Below, piece by piece: positions 50,921-62,290 of a DNA stretch of 64,000 nt (positions within the stretch are counted from its first letter, which is position 1; each line of letters opens with the position of its first letter). This DNA is from Tamarix chinensis (Eukaryota; Streptophyta; Magnoliopsida; Caryophyllales; Tamaricaceae). Location: positions 139,284,859 through 139,348,858 of the forward strand of contig CM060171.1 of NCBI GenBank assembly GCA_030549775.1. The letters run 5' to 3'. The notes beneath the pieces are model-generated. The model was not told the origin of the DNA. It did no database searches and worked only from the letters and a program-made list of their open reading frames with translations. The translations under genes and the position numbers were made by a program.

Positions 50921-51844
50921 ATGAGTCACAGACAAGATAAAGTAGTAGATAAAATCGAATGTTGTTCTATGATAGCATCTTCACGACATAACATAATGTG
51001 TACGGAGCAATCTGCTCTGATATCTCGCCTAAAAAGTCTGAAAAAAAGTCTTACCAAAGGATGGAGTACAGGTAAAAAAAAAAAGCATCCAACAATAACA
51101 AGAATAAGTATCAAAATAACAAGAATATGCAGAAGCTACCAAACAACAAACGTCTAGTCATATAGCTTCTACAATTCCAACATATGCTGACTATGCAGGT
51201 CACCCATCATTTTGTGGCTAATGCTGCATTTCGGGGTATAGAGGTTCAGGTTTTGGAGATTTAGAGTATAGAGGTTCAGGGGTAGGGCGTTCGGAGTTTG
51301 GAGGTTTAGGGTACAAAGGTTCGGGGTATGGAAGTTCAACGGTAGGGGGTTCGGGGTTTGGAGGCTTAGGGTATGATGGTTTCGAGGTCGATGGTTTGGG
51401 GTATGAAGTTTCACAGGTTGAATATTCTACGTATGGAGGTTTTCCATTATCTATAGAATATGTAGATTTTCTTACCTCAGTGACATAGCCTGATATGGGA
51501 GTACCATCATCCTTAGTTCACCTACCTGTTGTTAGTGGTTCTAGATCATCGTTGGATTTGGTAGCATCATTACCTCGTATTACTGAGCAACCATCCTCAT
51601 CGACTTATGTATATGATGATGATGTGGTACGTTATGATGATGCTGACAACAGTGACAATGATTATAAATATGATGATGGTGATGGTGATGGTGATAAGAA
51701 TGTTGCTGAAGCCAGTAAAGATGAATGCGGTATACAGATAAAGGATGAATGGTATTTACTGGGACCATGTCTCGGAGTCCAATCATCCTTAATTTGATCC
51801 CAAGCTTCGACGATTACGCCGCTTTTGATTTATGGTTAGGCAAG
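50921..51844 (+). pseudogene. Upstream exon-like region of the PMD unit: Gly-rich repeats and Asp-rich tract
   Basis: It opens with a 78-aa frame (MSHRQDKVVDKIECC) of no known family. From 51225 one frame gives a glycine-rich repeat, YRGSGFGDLEYRGSG then FGGLGYKGSGYG, lasting to about 51420. A 100-aa frame (51495-51797) follows with YDDDVVRYDDADNSDNDYKY, an acidic tract. A GTATGT donor-like site at 51845 pairs with TTTTTTTAG at 51931, directly before the PMD-like region, so these parts may once have been spliced to it. Stops and frame changes separate the pieces. No function can be assigned. Confidence 0.45.
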
Positions 51845-51931
51845 GTATGTTTATCATATGCATTATTAAATATTTAGTATTTTATTTGTCCAGATATCAT
51901 ATATAATCATCACATATGTTGATTTTTTTAG

Positions 51932-53400
51932 GATCATGGTTTTCCTAGGATCCACACTTGATAGGAAGTTCTTAAAAAATTTCTTGGAAGCGTCAATGAA
52001 ATGACGTTCACTCTGATATGCCAAACAAGATTGTCACACCTTTCATCTTGCACATTTGAGCATGCGAATGTGCCACTCATTTTAGCGTTTATTGAGAGAT
52101 GGCAACTAGACACCAATAGCTTTCATATACCATGGGGTGAGATGACAATCACCTTTTTAGACGTACATCGCATATTAGGGCTACAAGTCAATGGTAATCG
52201 ATTATATTTGGAGATGAATGTTGACATGCATAGGCAATTGATTGGTGCAATGGGTGCCTTGTTTGGGATGGAGGAAATTTAGGTGCATGAAGCCACCCGA
52301 AAGGGTGGGCTTCCATTTAAATGGATATAGGAAGTATGCAAATCATATTGGCTAAGGAATGAGGAAAAAGATATCAGGTATTTATTATGGTTGATCGGCC
52401 TAACATTGTTTGTCGATAATCCAGTTAATAAAGTAAATCCATACTATATCCTTTTTCTTCAAGATCTAAGTCGGGTGGAAATTTATTCATGAGGAGAAGC
52501 CATAATTGCCTTTTTTAATTGACAACGTGGGATAGCTTATAGAGTTGACACTGCTTAAATGTTGGGATGTGTCACTCTATTACAAGTAATTTTGCAATTA
52601 CCATATAAACATTACATACTTGGATACATTTAATGCCAATTAACACAATCAAATATTATAATAGACTTGGATTTATGAACACTTTTCGGGGTTTGGAGTG
52701 GAACGATCCAGGTATGATCTAGACTACCCTCATTGTATGAGGTGGTTTTGTGAACATAAATTTGATAATAAATTGGAGACACTAGAGTAATTTCGAGCAA
52801 ATATTGATCTTATTCCCACATCAAAGGTATGCTACTTAGATACATATTCTCGCTATATTATTTTAGCAATATCTGTATTTAATTTATTTATTTTTTTATG
52901 ACAGGTCATTTGGGATCCGTAGAGACTATCTGATCCGTATAAGGATTGTCTGATGGCATTATATCACGGTTGTATACACTATTTGGAGAAAGTAGAACAG
53001 TATATGCCTGATAAAGTGACACGCCAGTTTGGATATACACAACTAATCCCTAATGAACCTATCAAGCCCATCAAAAAGACGTACAAAGGTCATTCCCTCA
53101 AGAAGCATAAGGTTTTTTATGCACACATGCTTAACCAATGGTTCTTGAGGCATGGACAAGTATTGGGACCAAATATTTTTGCACCACCCGATCAATACCC
53201 ATGGGACATGACTCATGACTATATAGATTGGTACATTCTTAGAACCCACAAGTATGTATTGGTAATGACGGAAGAATATTTGGTTGAACAATTGAATGAT
53301 GAGCATTAAATTCTATCCAAAAGATGTCTGAATGAAGCACGTAAAACTATCTATCGATTCTATTAGAGGGGAAAGCCAACTCTAAATTATAAGTAGTTAG
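51932..53400 (+). pseudogene. Plant mobile domain (PMD, MAIN-like) protein, degenerate
   Basis: The PMD family includes the nuclear MAIN/MAIL proteins and many transposon-borne versions. Frame 52001-52282 holds the domain's first signature: FIERWQLDTNSFHIPWGEMT followed by ITFLDVHRILGLQVNG, parallel to the family pattern 'ERWRPETHTFHLPxGEMTITLQDVxxLLGLxVxG'. Downstream (52340-52540), with stops, come LLWLIGLTLFVDN and 'YYILFLQDLSRVEIYS', matching the family's 'LLGTxLFxDxSxNxVxxxYLxxLxDL'. An intron-like gap (52827-52904, AAG/GTATGC to ACAG) leads to VIWDP, then frame 52953-53309 with PDKVTRQFGYTQLIP, the family's 'xRVLRQFGxxQxIP' motif. In-frame stops (for example at 52280 and near 52327) make it a pseudogene. 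It converges on the MULE transposase frame ending at 53763. Confidence 0.8.
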
Positions 53401-53762
53401 TTACATGTATTAAAAAATTTGTGCATGATTTAGGAGTTACTCTACTTGGGCGTAGGTGTAGGCATGGAAATGGACGTGGGAGTTTGTAATGGCCTTAATG
53501 TGCATTTGTTTGATTTTGTACTTTGATTAAAATATGTTTGTTATATTTAATGCTAGATAGTTTTTATTTTATATGTATTCATTTAAATTATAACTCAATC
53601 CCCCTTATTTATGTTGAACTCCGAGACCCCACTTAAACTGAATAAAGTACAAATATATCATATTACCATAGATCAGTTACTTAAACTAAATAAAGTACAC
53701 ATATATCGGATTACCACAACTAAATTAAGAAAAAATTATATAATTCTAGATATAACTCTCGT

Positions 53763-56700
53763 CTAAAGATAGAGGTTGTGGCTCTTGGGTGCCATCATTA
53801 ACCAATAAGCATCATTGTTGCAATCTTGAAGAATGTAGTATATTCCATATCGAAATGTTGTTGTCACAATATGTACTCCAATTTGCATGTAGTAGTGGGA
53901 GTGGAAAATTCTCTTGAAGATATACCACTCAGACACAAAAAAAAACATAAAACAATTAAGGTGAGTCATAATATTGAGATGAAAAAAAATTTATAAAACA
54001 CCCGCATACTGCTATGTAATGACTCATGTTTGTAAAAAAACATATAGTCACTTCATTTTTAGGACCTTGGATTTCATATTGCGCCACTAAAGGTAGGAAT
54101 GAATTACAGGCATTCAACGAGTAATATGCAAACAAAACACAATAACGTGTTGTAATGACACAACCAATATCAAGCATTTCCATCCATTGTGTCATCAGCG
54201 CTGACTCTTTTCAGTGGGAAATAATATTTAGAACTTAATCAACATTGTCATATACAAACACATTCTCGTACAACTATCGTCTTGCCAAAATCTCATAATA
54301 TAAGTCGGTATAAATCTGAATCCACCGTTCCTCATTTCCTAGTATAATATATGCCAATACACTAAAACCATAGTTTCCATCTCCTAACACATTATACCAG
54401 GTACTAATATAAGAAATTATATGTCGATTCATCTGAGTCATGTACGAAAATTGTAATTGGCCCTAGGACATAAATGTCAATTGTCATCCTCAACCCCGAC
54501 CACAACCTTGTATTGATCTCAAACGTCTAGAAAATTGTTATTCTGTGTACTCCCAACTGGATTATTCCCTTTTGATAGAGTTTCTTGGGTGACCCCTATG
54601 TTGTCGTAAAAGTGGCTCTTGGAGAGGTGTTCTTTGTAGAACAACAATATTAAATATCTCTCTAGCTAATTGATTTTGTATTGCTGGTGGATGACTCATA
54701 ACAGCTTTCATCAAAATATGGAGTAAATGAGATGCAACATCTATTGGTTCTTGCCATGTATGTGGATTTACCAGCCGCTCTATGTTTAGTTTCTTCCAGA
54801 ACAAATGTATAGCCAGGAGGGGGATTGCCATGTAGTTGTAAATGTGTGTATTAATCTTATGTGTACATAGTATTCCGTGCTTACGTTGCATATAACATCC
54901 TCATAAATGATCATCTGTACCTATGTAATTACTTCTTTCATACTCTTTGTTGACCAACTCCATTGCATATACGGCAACATGATCTCTCAAATTGGCATAA
55001 AGGGCCTCTGTGGCAAAATGTGGCGTATTGAATCAAGACATCTCAAGTGATGCTTTAATATCATCATGTTGAAATTCAAGATACGTGTGCATTTATTTGA
55101 ACACAATGTTTAAGCTGCCTCTTGATGTCTCCAAACATCTATTCAAATATCTGTGAGCACCTTCAACCCTGTTGTCAAAAAAATCAGTATATTATATTAT
55201 CACCAAAAATATTTAAAAGCAACTACAGTAAGAGATAAAATAACTTTCATGTCTATTTGTTTTAATCTGATGAATATAAAATACGACACTAAAGAAAGCA
55301 TAAACAATTTTTTATTTATATGGTTGTAGTCGATTCGTATTTAAATGCGAAATTAGGCTAGAAATGTTTCTATAATATTCCTCCAATGATAAGAGTTGCT
55401 CCTCATATGTTTGCTCATCCTTGGCATTTATCATATTTTTCCATCAAGACATAAAACCACGTGTGAATGATGAACAGCCAAAGACTTTTATGCACCTTTC
55501 CTTCACATTTTTATTAACTTAAAACCTACATATTAAATGTCATGAAGTGGAAAAAATAAGTTCCATAGCTAAAATTAAAGCCAGTTTTCAATCAGTAATA
55601 ATGGTAGTTAGAAGCATAGATAGATCCATTAAGGTCTTCAACATTACAAGTATCCACAAATAATTTTCCTCCTTTTCAGATAACACGTATGCACATGCAA
55701 TGTTGAAATTCAATTGTGTTGATGTTAGTCAAACAATTTCAAGTAAGGACATTCCATATCTATTCGTCTTATACGTGCAATCCATTTATAAAACAACAAA
55801 AAATGTACATAAAATTTTAACAAATACGGGATGTGCAAATAAATTTTTGATTATTACATTTGATTCTAGCTCACTTAGATGTCACTTAAAATAATGTCTC
55901 TCAACCAACATACTTATAACATGTTGTAACATTGTTTGACCGTCCATTTCTTTTGACCTAAGCTTTTGTCAGGCATTATAAATATGTCTTATCATACTTA
56001 CATTTCCTTCAAATTATTTTTGAAGAAGTGGTATAATTTGTCGTGGCTTTACGTTAGCTTTAATAAGCTCATCAACAAATTAAACTCCATTTTCAATCAA
56101 CTTACTAAAACAACATACCCTTGTTCATAATTTACCAATTCGTGATTGTGTGTCTCATTTCTAACTACCACTTGTCATCCACCATTATTATTTTCAACAC
56201 CAATAATAAAAAATGGACAATTATTTTTTTTAGAACTTGTAATACGTGCACCTTCGGTATTTTTAGGTCTAGTACGGACGTATGTTCCACTTCTTTCACA
56301 TTTTATTGAGACTCTGCATTTCCCTACACCATTTTTTTCTAGAACTTTTGATGATCAAAATCATCTTATGAGTTCTATCCATGTATTTAACCCATGTTAC
56401 AAGTTCTTCACGATTATAAAATATTTGCTCTATTATGAAAAATCTCTATTAATTTTGGGTCGTAAAACATGTATTATCCATACCCTGAAAAAAAGAGTTT
56501 ACCATAATAATATAATAAAAATAATTATTAACTTTATCATGATGAATTCATCGGCACAATTTACAATATATATATATATATATACCTCTTAATGTAAGTT
56601 GTAGCCATTTGTATTTCTTCTGTGTATCCATAGCTTGTTGGTATTGTAAATCCATCATTATAGTACGTTGGAGTTGTGACTCCATCTTCATAGTTCATCG

Positions 56701-56776
56701 AAGTTCCGAACTCGTCATAGCTTGTCAGAGTTCCAAACTCATCATAATTTGAAGGATTTTTAAATTCATTATTCAT
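53763..56776 (-). pseudogene. FAR1-type MULE transposase with C-terminal OTU protease-like domain, degenerate
   Basis: Read on the minus strand. Exon 1 (56776-56586) encodes repeated NYDEFGT/SYDEFGT units. An intron of 101 bp (56585-56485) follows. Then come the FAR1-like N-terminus IFYNREELVTWVKYMDR, the DNA-binding part CERSGTYVRTRPKN and HNHEL, then DCTYKTNRYGMSLLEIV (near 55730-55780). Next is TTIITDWKLALILAM and 'CRF.VNKNVKERC' of the MULE core, and the SWIM-like GILCTHKINTH with IPLLAIHLFWKKL (54562-54891). After that the translation matches an OTU cysteine-protease domain: GDGNYGFSVLAYIILGNEERW near 54350-54400, MTQWMEMLDIGCVITTRYCV at 53956-54195, and the downstream His in NMSHYIAV. 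The catalytic Cys of the family's GDGNCGF is Tyr here. Frameshifts and stops are frequent, so it is non-functional. Confidence 0.8.
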
Positions 56777-56960
56777 TATAAGTATATAAAAATAATATTA
56801 TATTATTGTACCAAAAGATTTAATAGAGACTTCCTCCTTTCGATGAAAATTTTATATTGAAATGTATACCTGATTATGAAGAATGAAGATGTTGAAGTTG
56901 TTCCTTTATATATACATGGTCGAACTATGCAAATTGAAATAAGAAATAAATATTCGATGT

Positions 56961-56976
56961 CAATATATCTATTTTT
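56961..56976. repeat. Left target-site duplication of LINE-B
   Basis: CAATATATCTATTTTT; it matches CAGTATATCTATTTTT at 60129-60144 with one mismatch. Confidence 0.8.
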
Positions 56977-56977
56977 T

Positions 56978-59900
56978 CGGTAAGTAAAGTGTATATTGAT
57001 TAAAATTGAAAATCATACAATTTGAATGGGTACATCATATCTTAAATCAATAAGAGAGAGCTAAATGACAAGTTTTCTCAAATAAGTGAATCACTATAGT
57101 TTATTAGCTTCCTAAAAGACTTGCAATCCTCGAACTTGATCATTATTCCTGCCATATCAGTAATGATCTGCTTCTTTATGTGTCTTGTGCTATTAGTCTC
57201 ATTGGTAAAGACCTTTATATTTCGTTCCTTCCATGTGTGGTATAAAGGAGTAGCAAGTATAGTTCGAATTAGAATCTTTCTAATTATAGGACCTCTACCT
57301 CTTGTGATAGTCCAGTGGAGGATTAGGTTCTAATTTGATATGTTTTGGTTACATCTTTGCTTGTGGATCAGTGTTAACCAAATATCCTTTTGTGATGCTG
57401 CAATTAAAGAAAAGGTTCCTATGAGTCTCTCGATGTACATTACATAGTACACAGAGAAGGTTGAGTTGCATCCTAATAGATACAAATCCATCCTTTATTT
57501 GAAGTCTTTCCATAACAACAAGCCAAAATATAAAAGAGTGCCTAGGGAGGGTGTATTTTACCAAATTATAGGATACCAAGTGATAATGGAGGCATGAGGT
57601 CTTATAATTTCATACATCTTCGATATGCTGAACTTACTTCCTTGTATAAAATCTGATTGAGGTCCTAAGATGAAAGCATTTTTGCATAACTCTCTAAGGT
57701 TCAATATTTTCTTCATAATCCACGAGGTCCTGGTTTTAATCCTCACCATCCAAATATCTTCTATCTTGAGATAATAAGTATAGATCTGTCTTACCCATAA
57801 CATATTCTTCTTGGAAGCTAAATTCCAAAGGAGTTTACACATTGATGTTTTATTCCACCAATCAATATTTATAATACCCAAGCCTCCTTCTCCCTTTGGC
57901 ATGCAAATTTTATCCCATGAAACCAATGCTGGCTTGGCTTGATGTGCAGTCCTAGACCATAGAAATTTTTAACATATAGCATTAATTTCTAGGAGAATGT
58001 GTTTGGGTAGAGGGAAGACTAAACTCCAATAGGCTTGAAGAGTGAAGAGGACATATTGTATGAGTTGCCTTTGACCTACATATCTGGATAGTGTGGTATG
58101 CCAGGATCTTAAACGAATTATGAACTTGTCAAACAGAGGTTTATAATGTTGTTTGGATAAAAATTTACCATCGAGTGGAACTCCCAGGTAAGTGAAAGGT
58201 AATGCACCCTCAGGTATGTGGAAGTGCTCGCAGATTTCTTCTTTCAATTGGTCAAAATAGGCACCTCCAAAGTATATACTACTTTTAGAGGTATTTAAAG
58301 TCAATCCTAAGATAGTTGAGAAGATATGGAATACTTCAAGGATTGCTTTGACTAAAGAAAATTGACCCTTGCAAAAGAAAAGCAAGTCATCTGCAAACAT
58401 GAAATTTACCAGTTTCAACTCTTTACATTTTGATTGAGAGGAAAACTCAGGATTATTCCAAAGGCTCGAGAGGGATAAATTTAAGAATTCCATAACTAAA
58501 ACAAAGAGATAAGGAGATAAGGGGTCGTCCTATCTAAGCCCCCTTCTTGCTTGGAAAGGAGGATGGAGAATCCCATTAAACTTAATAGAGTAACTAACTA
58601 TTTTAACACAGGTCATGATAATCTTCACAAATTGAATGGGAAAGTGAATGGAGAGGAGGATGTTTTCAAAGAAATCCCAATGTATGGAGTCTTAAGCTTT
58701 TTTTCATATCAAGTTTTAGTATGATTCTGGGGGATTTATTCTTTTGGATGTATCCTTGAATCAGCTCAGTAGCAAGGAGGATATTATTATTAATGGCCCT
58801 TCCTTTCACAAATGCAATTTGTGTTCCACCTACCAGGTCAGACATTACCTCTTGGAGTCTAGAAGTGAGAATGGTTGCTATAATTTTGTATAGGGTGTTG
58901 CAGCAAGCAATGGGGTGATAATCTCCTAGTTTTGTAGCATTGGGAACCTTTGGGATGAGATTTAGAGTAGTATCATTCATTGCTTTTAGCAAGAATCTAC
59001 TAGCAAAGAATCCACAAATTGTCATGTGTTGATCTTCACCTATAATGTTCCAACAATGATTAAAGAAAAAAGAGTTATAACCATCTGGTCCTGGAGATTT
59101 TCCATTTGCTAGAGAGAACACTGTCTTCTTAGTCTCCTCAATTATAACAAGTGTTAAGAGGCTATGTTGATGTTCAACTTTTAATGTGGGTCCTTTTGAG
59201 ATTATAGTAGGATCAAATGGGACCGAGGGAGTAGCAGCAGTACTCAGGATTTGAGTGTAGAAGTTATAAAAAATGTCACATATCCCCCTCTAATCCGTGT
59301 GTTCATGTCCTCGATCATCAATCAGTGAATGAATCTGATTTACTTGTTTCCTTCTGTTTACCAGTGCATGAAAATATTTAGTATTGCCATCACCAAAAGT
59401 AAGCCACTATGTTCTTGCTTTTTTATGGTAGAAACTCTCCTCACATTTTGAGAGGTGTTTATAAGTCCTGAGAAAATTAATCTCCTGAGCATGTAATAAC
59501 TGATCTGAAGGGTCTACAATCATATTGTGCTAGAGATTTTCTAGTGCACACTTTGCTTGGTTAACCCTGTCACTAATGGCACCAAACTTAAGCTTGTTAA
59601 ACTTTTTTAGAGGATGTTTCAATTGCTTGAGTTTGTTGATAATAACTTGCAGTTTATTACCAGGGTGACAGTTACTCCAAATGGTTTCTACTAAAGGAAG
59701 GAAAGTTTTATCTTCAGTCCACATATTATAAAATCGAAAAGGAATTCTTCCTTGAGCCACATTTCATTGGATATCAACAAAGATGGATGAATGGTCTGAA
59801 ATGAGAGGTACTCCAAAATGAGCATAAGCAACGACATAATAGTCTAACCACTTGAGATTGCATAAGACTCTGTCTAACTTACACCAAAGTCTATCATGTC

Positions 59901-60128
59901 CCATCTGTTTATTAGACCATGCATAGAAAGAGCCTGTATATCTTAAGTCAGTGAGGTGGAGATTATTGATACATGTTATAAAATCTTCCATGTCAACTTC
60001 ATTTACTTCTCCTTGGCTCCTTTCAATTCTATTAGATACCACGTTAAAATCTCCCAAAAGAAGCCATGGAGTATCCCCAGGACAGTGCTGAACAAGTCAT
60101 TGCCATAGATCTCTCCTTGAATGACCAT
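56978..60128 (-). mobile_element. LINE-B (plant L1-type), 5'-truncated and degenerate
   Basis: Antisense ORF2 remnant of a target-primed retrotransposon. From 5' (right) to 3' (left): the C-terminal half of the AP-type endonuclease (GDFNVV at about 60040-60057, SDHSS near 59770). Then the reverse-transcriptase N-part at 58666-59121 (KSPGPDG; LIPKVPNATKLGDYHPIACC; ILTSRLQ). The catalytic box FADDLLFF follows in 57969-58493, with the thumb motif YLGVPLDGK. The 57558-57926 frame opens with KICMPKGEGGLGIINIDWWN. The zf-RVT (PRHSFIFWLVV; CVLCN) is in 57349-57579. The 3' end is the 'ttttttcggtaag' at 56972. Stops and frameshifts interrupt it. The endonuclease N-terminus is missing, so it is 5'-truncated as is usual for LINEs. 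A 16-bp target duplication frames it. Confidence 0.9.
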
Positions 60129-60144
60129 CAGTATATCTATTTTT
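60129..60144. repeat. Right target-site duplication of LINE-B
   Basis: CAGTATATCTATTTTT; see the partner at 56961-56976. Confidence 0.8.
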
Positions 60145-60338
60145 CTGATAGGATAATTTTTTTTCCTTAAATAACTAGTAATCATTTTTTATAACTCATT
60201 GAACTCACATTTGCATCGGCAAGAGGCAAATTGCGCATATTTTTCTGACAGGACAATTTTTTTTCCTTAAATAACTGGTAATCATTTTTTATAATTCGTT
60301 GAACTATACATTTGCGTCGGCAGGAGGCAAATTGCGCA
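60138..60338. repeat. 100-bp tandem duplication next to LINE-B
   Basis: Units at 60138 and 60238 start tatttttctgayaggay and end 'ggcaaattgcgca', with about ten mismatches. Because the LINE target duplication overlaps the first unit, this DNA belongs to the interrupted host sequence, possibly the outer part of the MULE unit. Confidence 0.9.
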
Positions 60339-61550
60339 TAACATAAATTATTAGGAAGGAAGCAGCAAAATATGCCAATAAAGGGGGAGGGAGACCTGCA
60401 ACTTTTGTCAATGCGGGGGGATGACAATTTTTTTCGATGAAAGTGAAACAGAATGATTAGTCAATGTTAGGAGACAGATCGGTAAATTATGTTGTTTCTC
60501 GTTGAGATAAAGCAGTAAATTCTACTATTGTTGGTTAGAGTAAAACGACAAAGTTTACTGTTCTTACACAGAGTAGTTATTTTTTAAAGAACAATTTGAT
60601 ATTTTCTAAATAATAAGGTCCATTCATATTTCAGGCCACATGATGAGAATGTCCGGCAACATATATATTCTTTAAATATCAATCACATGTTCACTAAAAT
60701 AATGTAAGATTCAAAGAACTTGTTCTTTTCTTTTTATAAAAAAAAAAAAAGGTGACTTTCTAATGAAACTATGAAAGGTGTAGACTATTTACCTATGCTA
60801 TCTCCTAGTTTGGTAGTCCAGGTACATATTCATTATCCACTCTCACGGGGTCTGGTAGAAAGTAAGACCAGATGAAATGCTTGGTTATTTATTTGATTGA
60901 TAAGATAGACGACTAATTGCAATACTTCCGTAAAGTACTATATGGTTGGACAAATTATTGTCACGTACTAGTGAGACTTATTTAAAATATAATTTAATAA
61001 TTTAATATTACTTGTGCATCAATTGAAAGAATAATGAGAATTATATGTTATCGAAGTAGATAAATGAGATGAAAATATTTTTTTTTTCCATACGTCTTTC
61101 CTCGGATGAATTATGTAGGCTGCTTCAGGTTTAGTTTAAATAAGAGACACGTTGAATTTATGTGTTATATATAATTGTGGAGAAAAGTAAGTCTATAGAG
61201 TTAATTATTCTTTTCCAAATTACCTTTATAATTTATAAATTAAAAAATATTATATCTTATATTTATATAGTTGATAAGACTTATTAGAAGTGTCATATTA
61301 GTTAGCAAATTCATTTATATATATAGATATATGCGGCAATCGTTTACTAACAAATATATATCAACCAAATCCTATTATAGATTATGAGTGTCCTTAATAT
61401 TATTATCATTATTTATATTATTATAATAATTAATAAAAAAAATTGCTGAGTATTATTAGTGTGTGGTAATAATTCACTCTATTTTACTCGTCGTTAGGTG
61501 ATATGAAATGAAAATTTAAAAATTAAAGAGTGAGAATAAAATATTAAAAA
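60339..61550. other. AT-rich noncoding DNA
   Basis: No gene is seen. 60400-60560 repeats loose '..gtaaattm' phrases, which could be terminal sequence of the interrupted MULE. A poly-A run lies at about 60739-60751. Confidence 0.4.
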
Positions 61551-61984
61551 CTCGCCCTAGTTTGGAACTATTAAAAAGAAGTAGTTTTTGTCTTGGTCAC
61601 TATGTTTAAGAAAAGTGTTATAGTAGAGTTTTTTAAAAATAATTGTTTTGAATAATTCATTATTTTAAATAGATTCAAGTAGTTGGTACTTGGAACTACT
61701 TAAAAAAATATATAGTTTTAGTTATAATTGTTAATTTAGAAAAAAATTCAAGCAAAAATTAAAGTTTATTTTTCTATTTTTATTTTAAAACTCCAATTCA
61801 GTACTATTTTAATTTTTAAATATTCGTTAATATGTATTTTAAAAATATATTGTGATAATTAATATTTTTAATTATATATTAATCAAAATTATATATAAAA
61901 AATAATATTATAAATAAAAAATATTTTTAATATTATAATTATTATGATTTAAAAAATTTAATAATAAGACCAAACCCCCTTAAA
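61551..61984. mobile_element. Possible hAT-like MITE
   Basis: The left end 'CGCCCTAGTTTGGAACTATT' and the right end reversed 'AAGGGGGTTTGGTCTTATTA' are imperfect inverted repeats around 390 bp of very A/T-rich sequence. The ends resemble those of the element at 5591-8380. Confidence 0.4.
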
Positions 61985-62290
61985 ATTAATTCGCAGCTTC
62001 CTTGGAATTTTGAATGACAACAAAACCCCGCCAAGAAAGCGAGGCAGAGAAGACATAGAGAAAGGGTGGAGTGAGGTTGACGCTGTCCTTCCTGTCCACA
62101 CCCCACAAATGAAACGTGTCGAATAATATATGAAGTGGAAGGTGCCGCCAATAACTGTGCTTTCGAGTGTGATGACATGTCATGTCGCTAATACTCAATC
62201 TCAATGAATAGAGACGCTCGCTCGTAAGCGTATAGCTGTCTCCAACCGGGTGCCTTTTATTTTATGAGGATCGATGCGTGTATTTATTTC
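61985..62290. other. GC-richer patch, unassigned
   Basis: Overlapping short minus-strand frames (72 and 78 aa; HTRKHSYWRHLPLHILFDTF) occur in a patch less A/T-rich than its surroundings. It could be a promoter or 5' exon of an unseen gene, or another element's end. No family is recognised. Confidence 0.3.

Noticed and set aside
51580..51786. His-rich minus-strand frame (runs of His)
   Set aside because: Antisense reading of the GAT-rich Asp-coding tract of the PMD unit.
48953..60660. Terminal inverted repeats of the PMD/MULE unit
   Set aside because: Both outer regions were compared by eye; no convincing inverted pair was found, so the limits of the element are left open.
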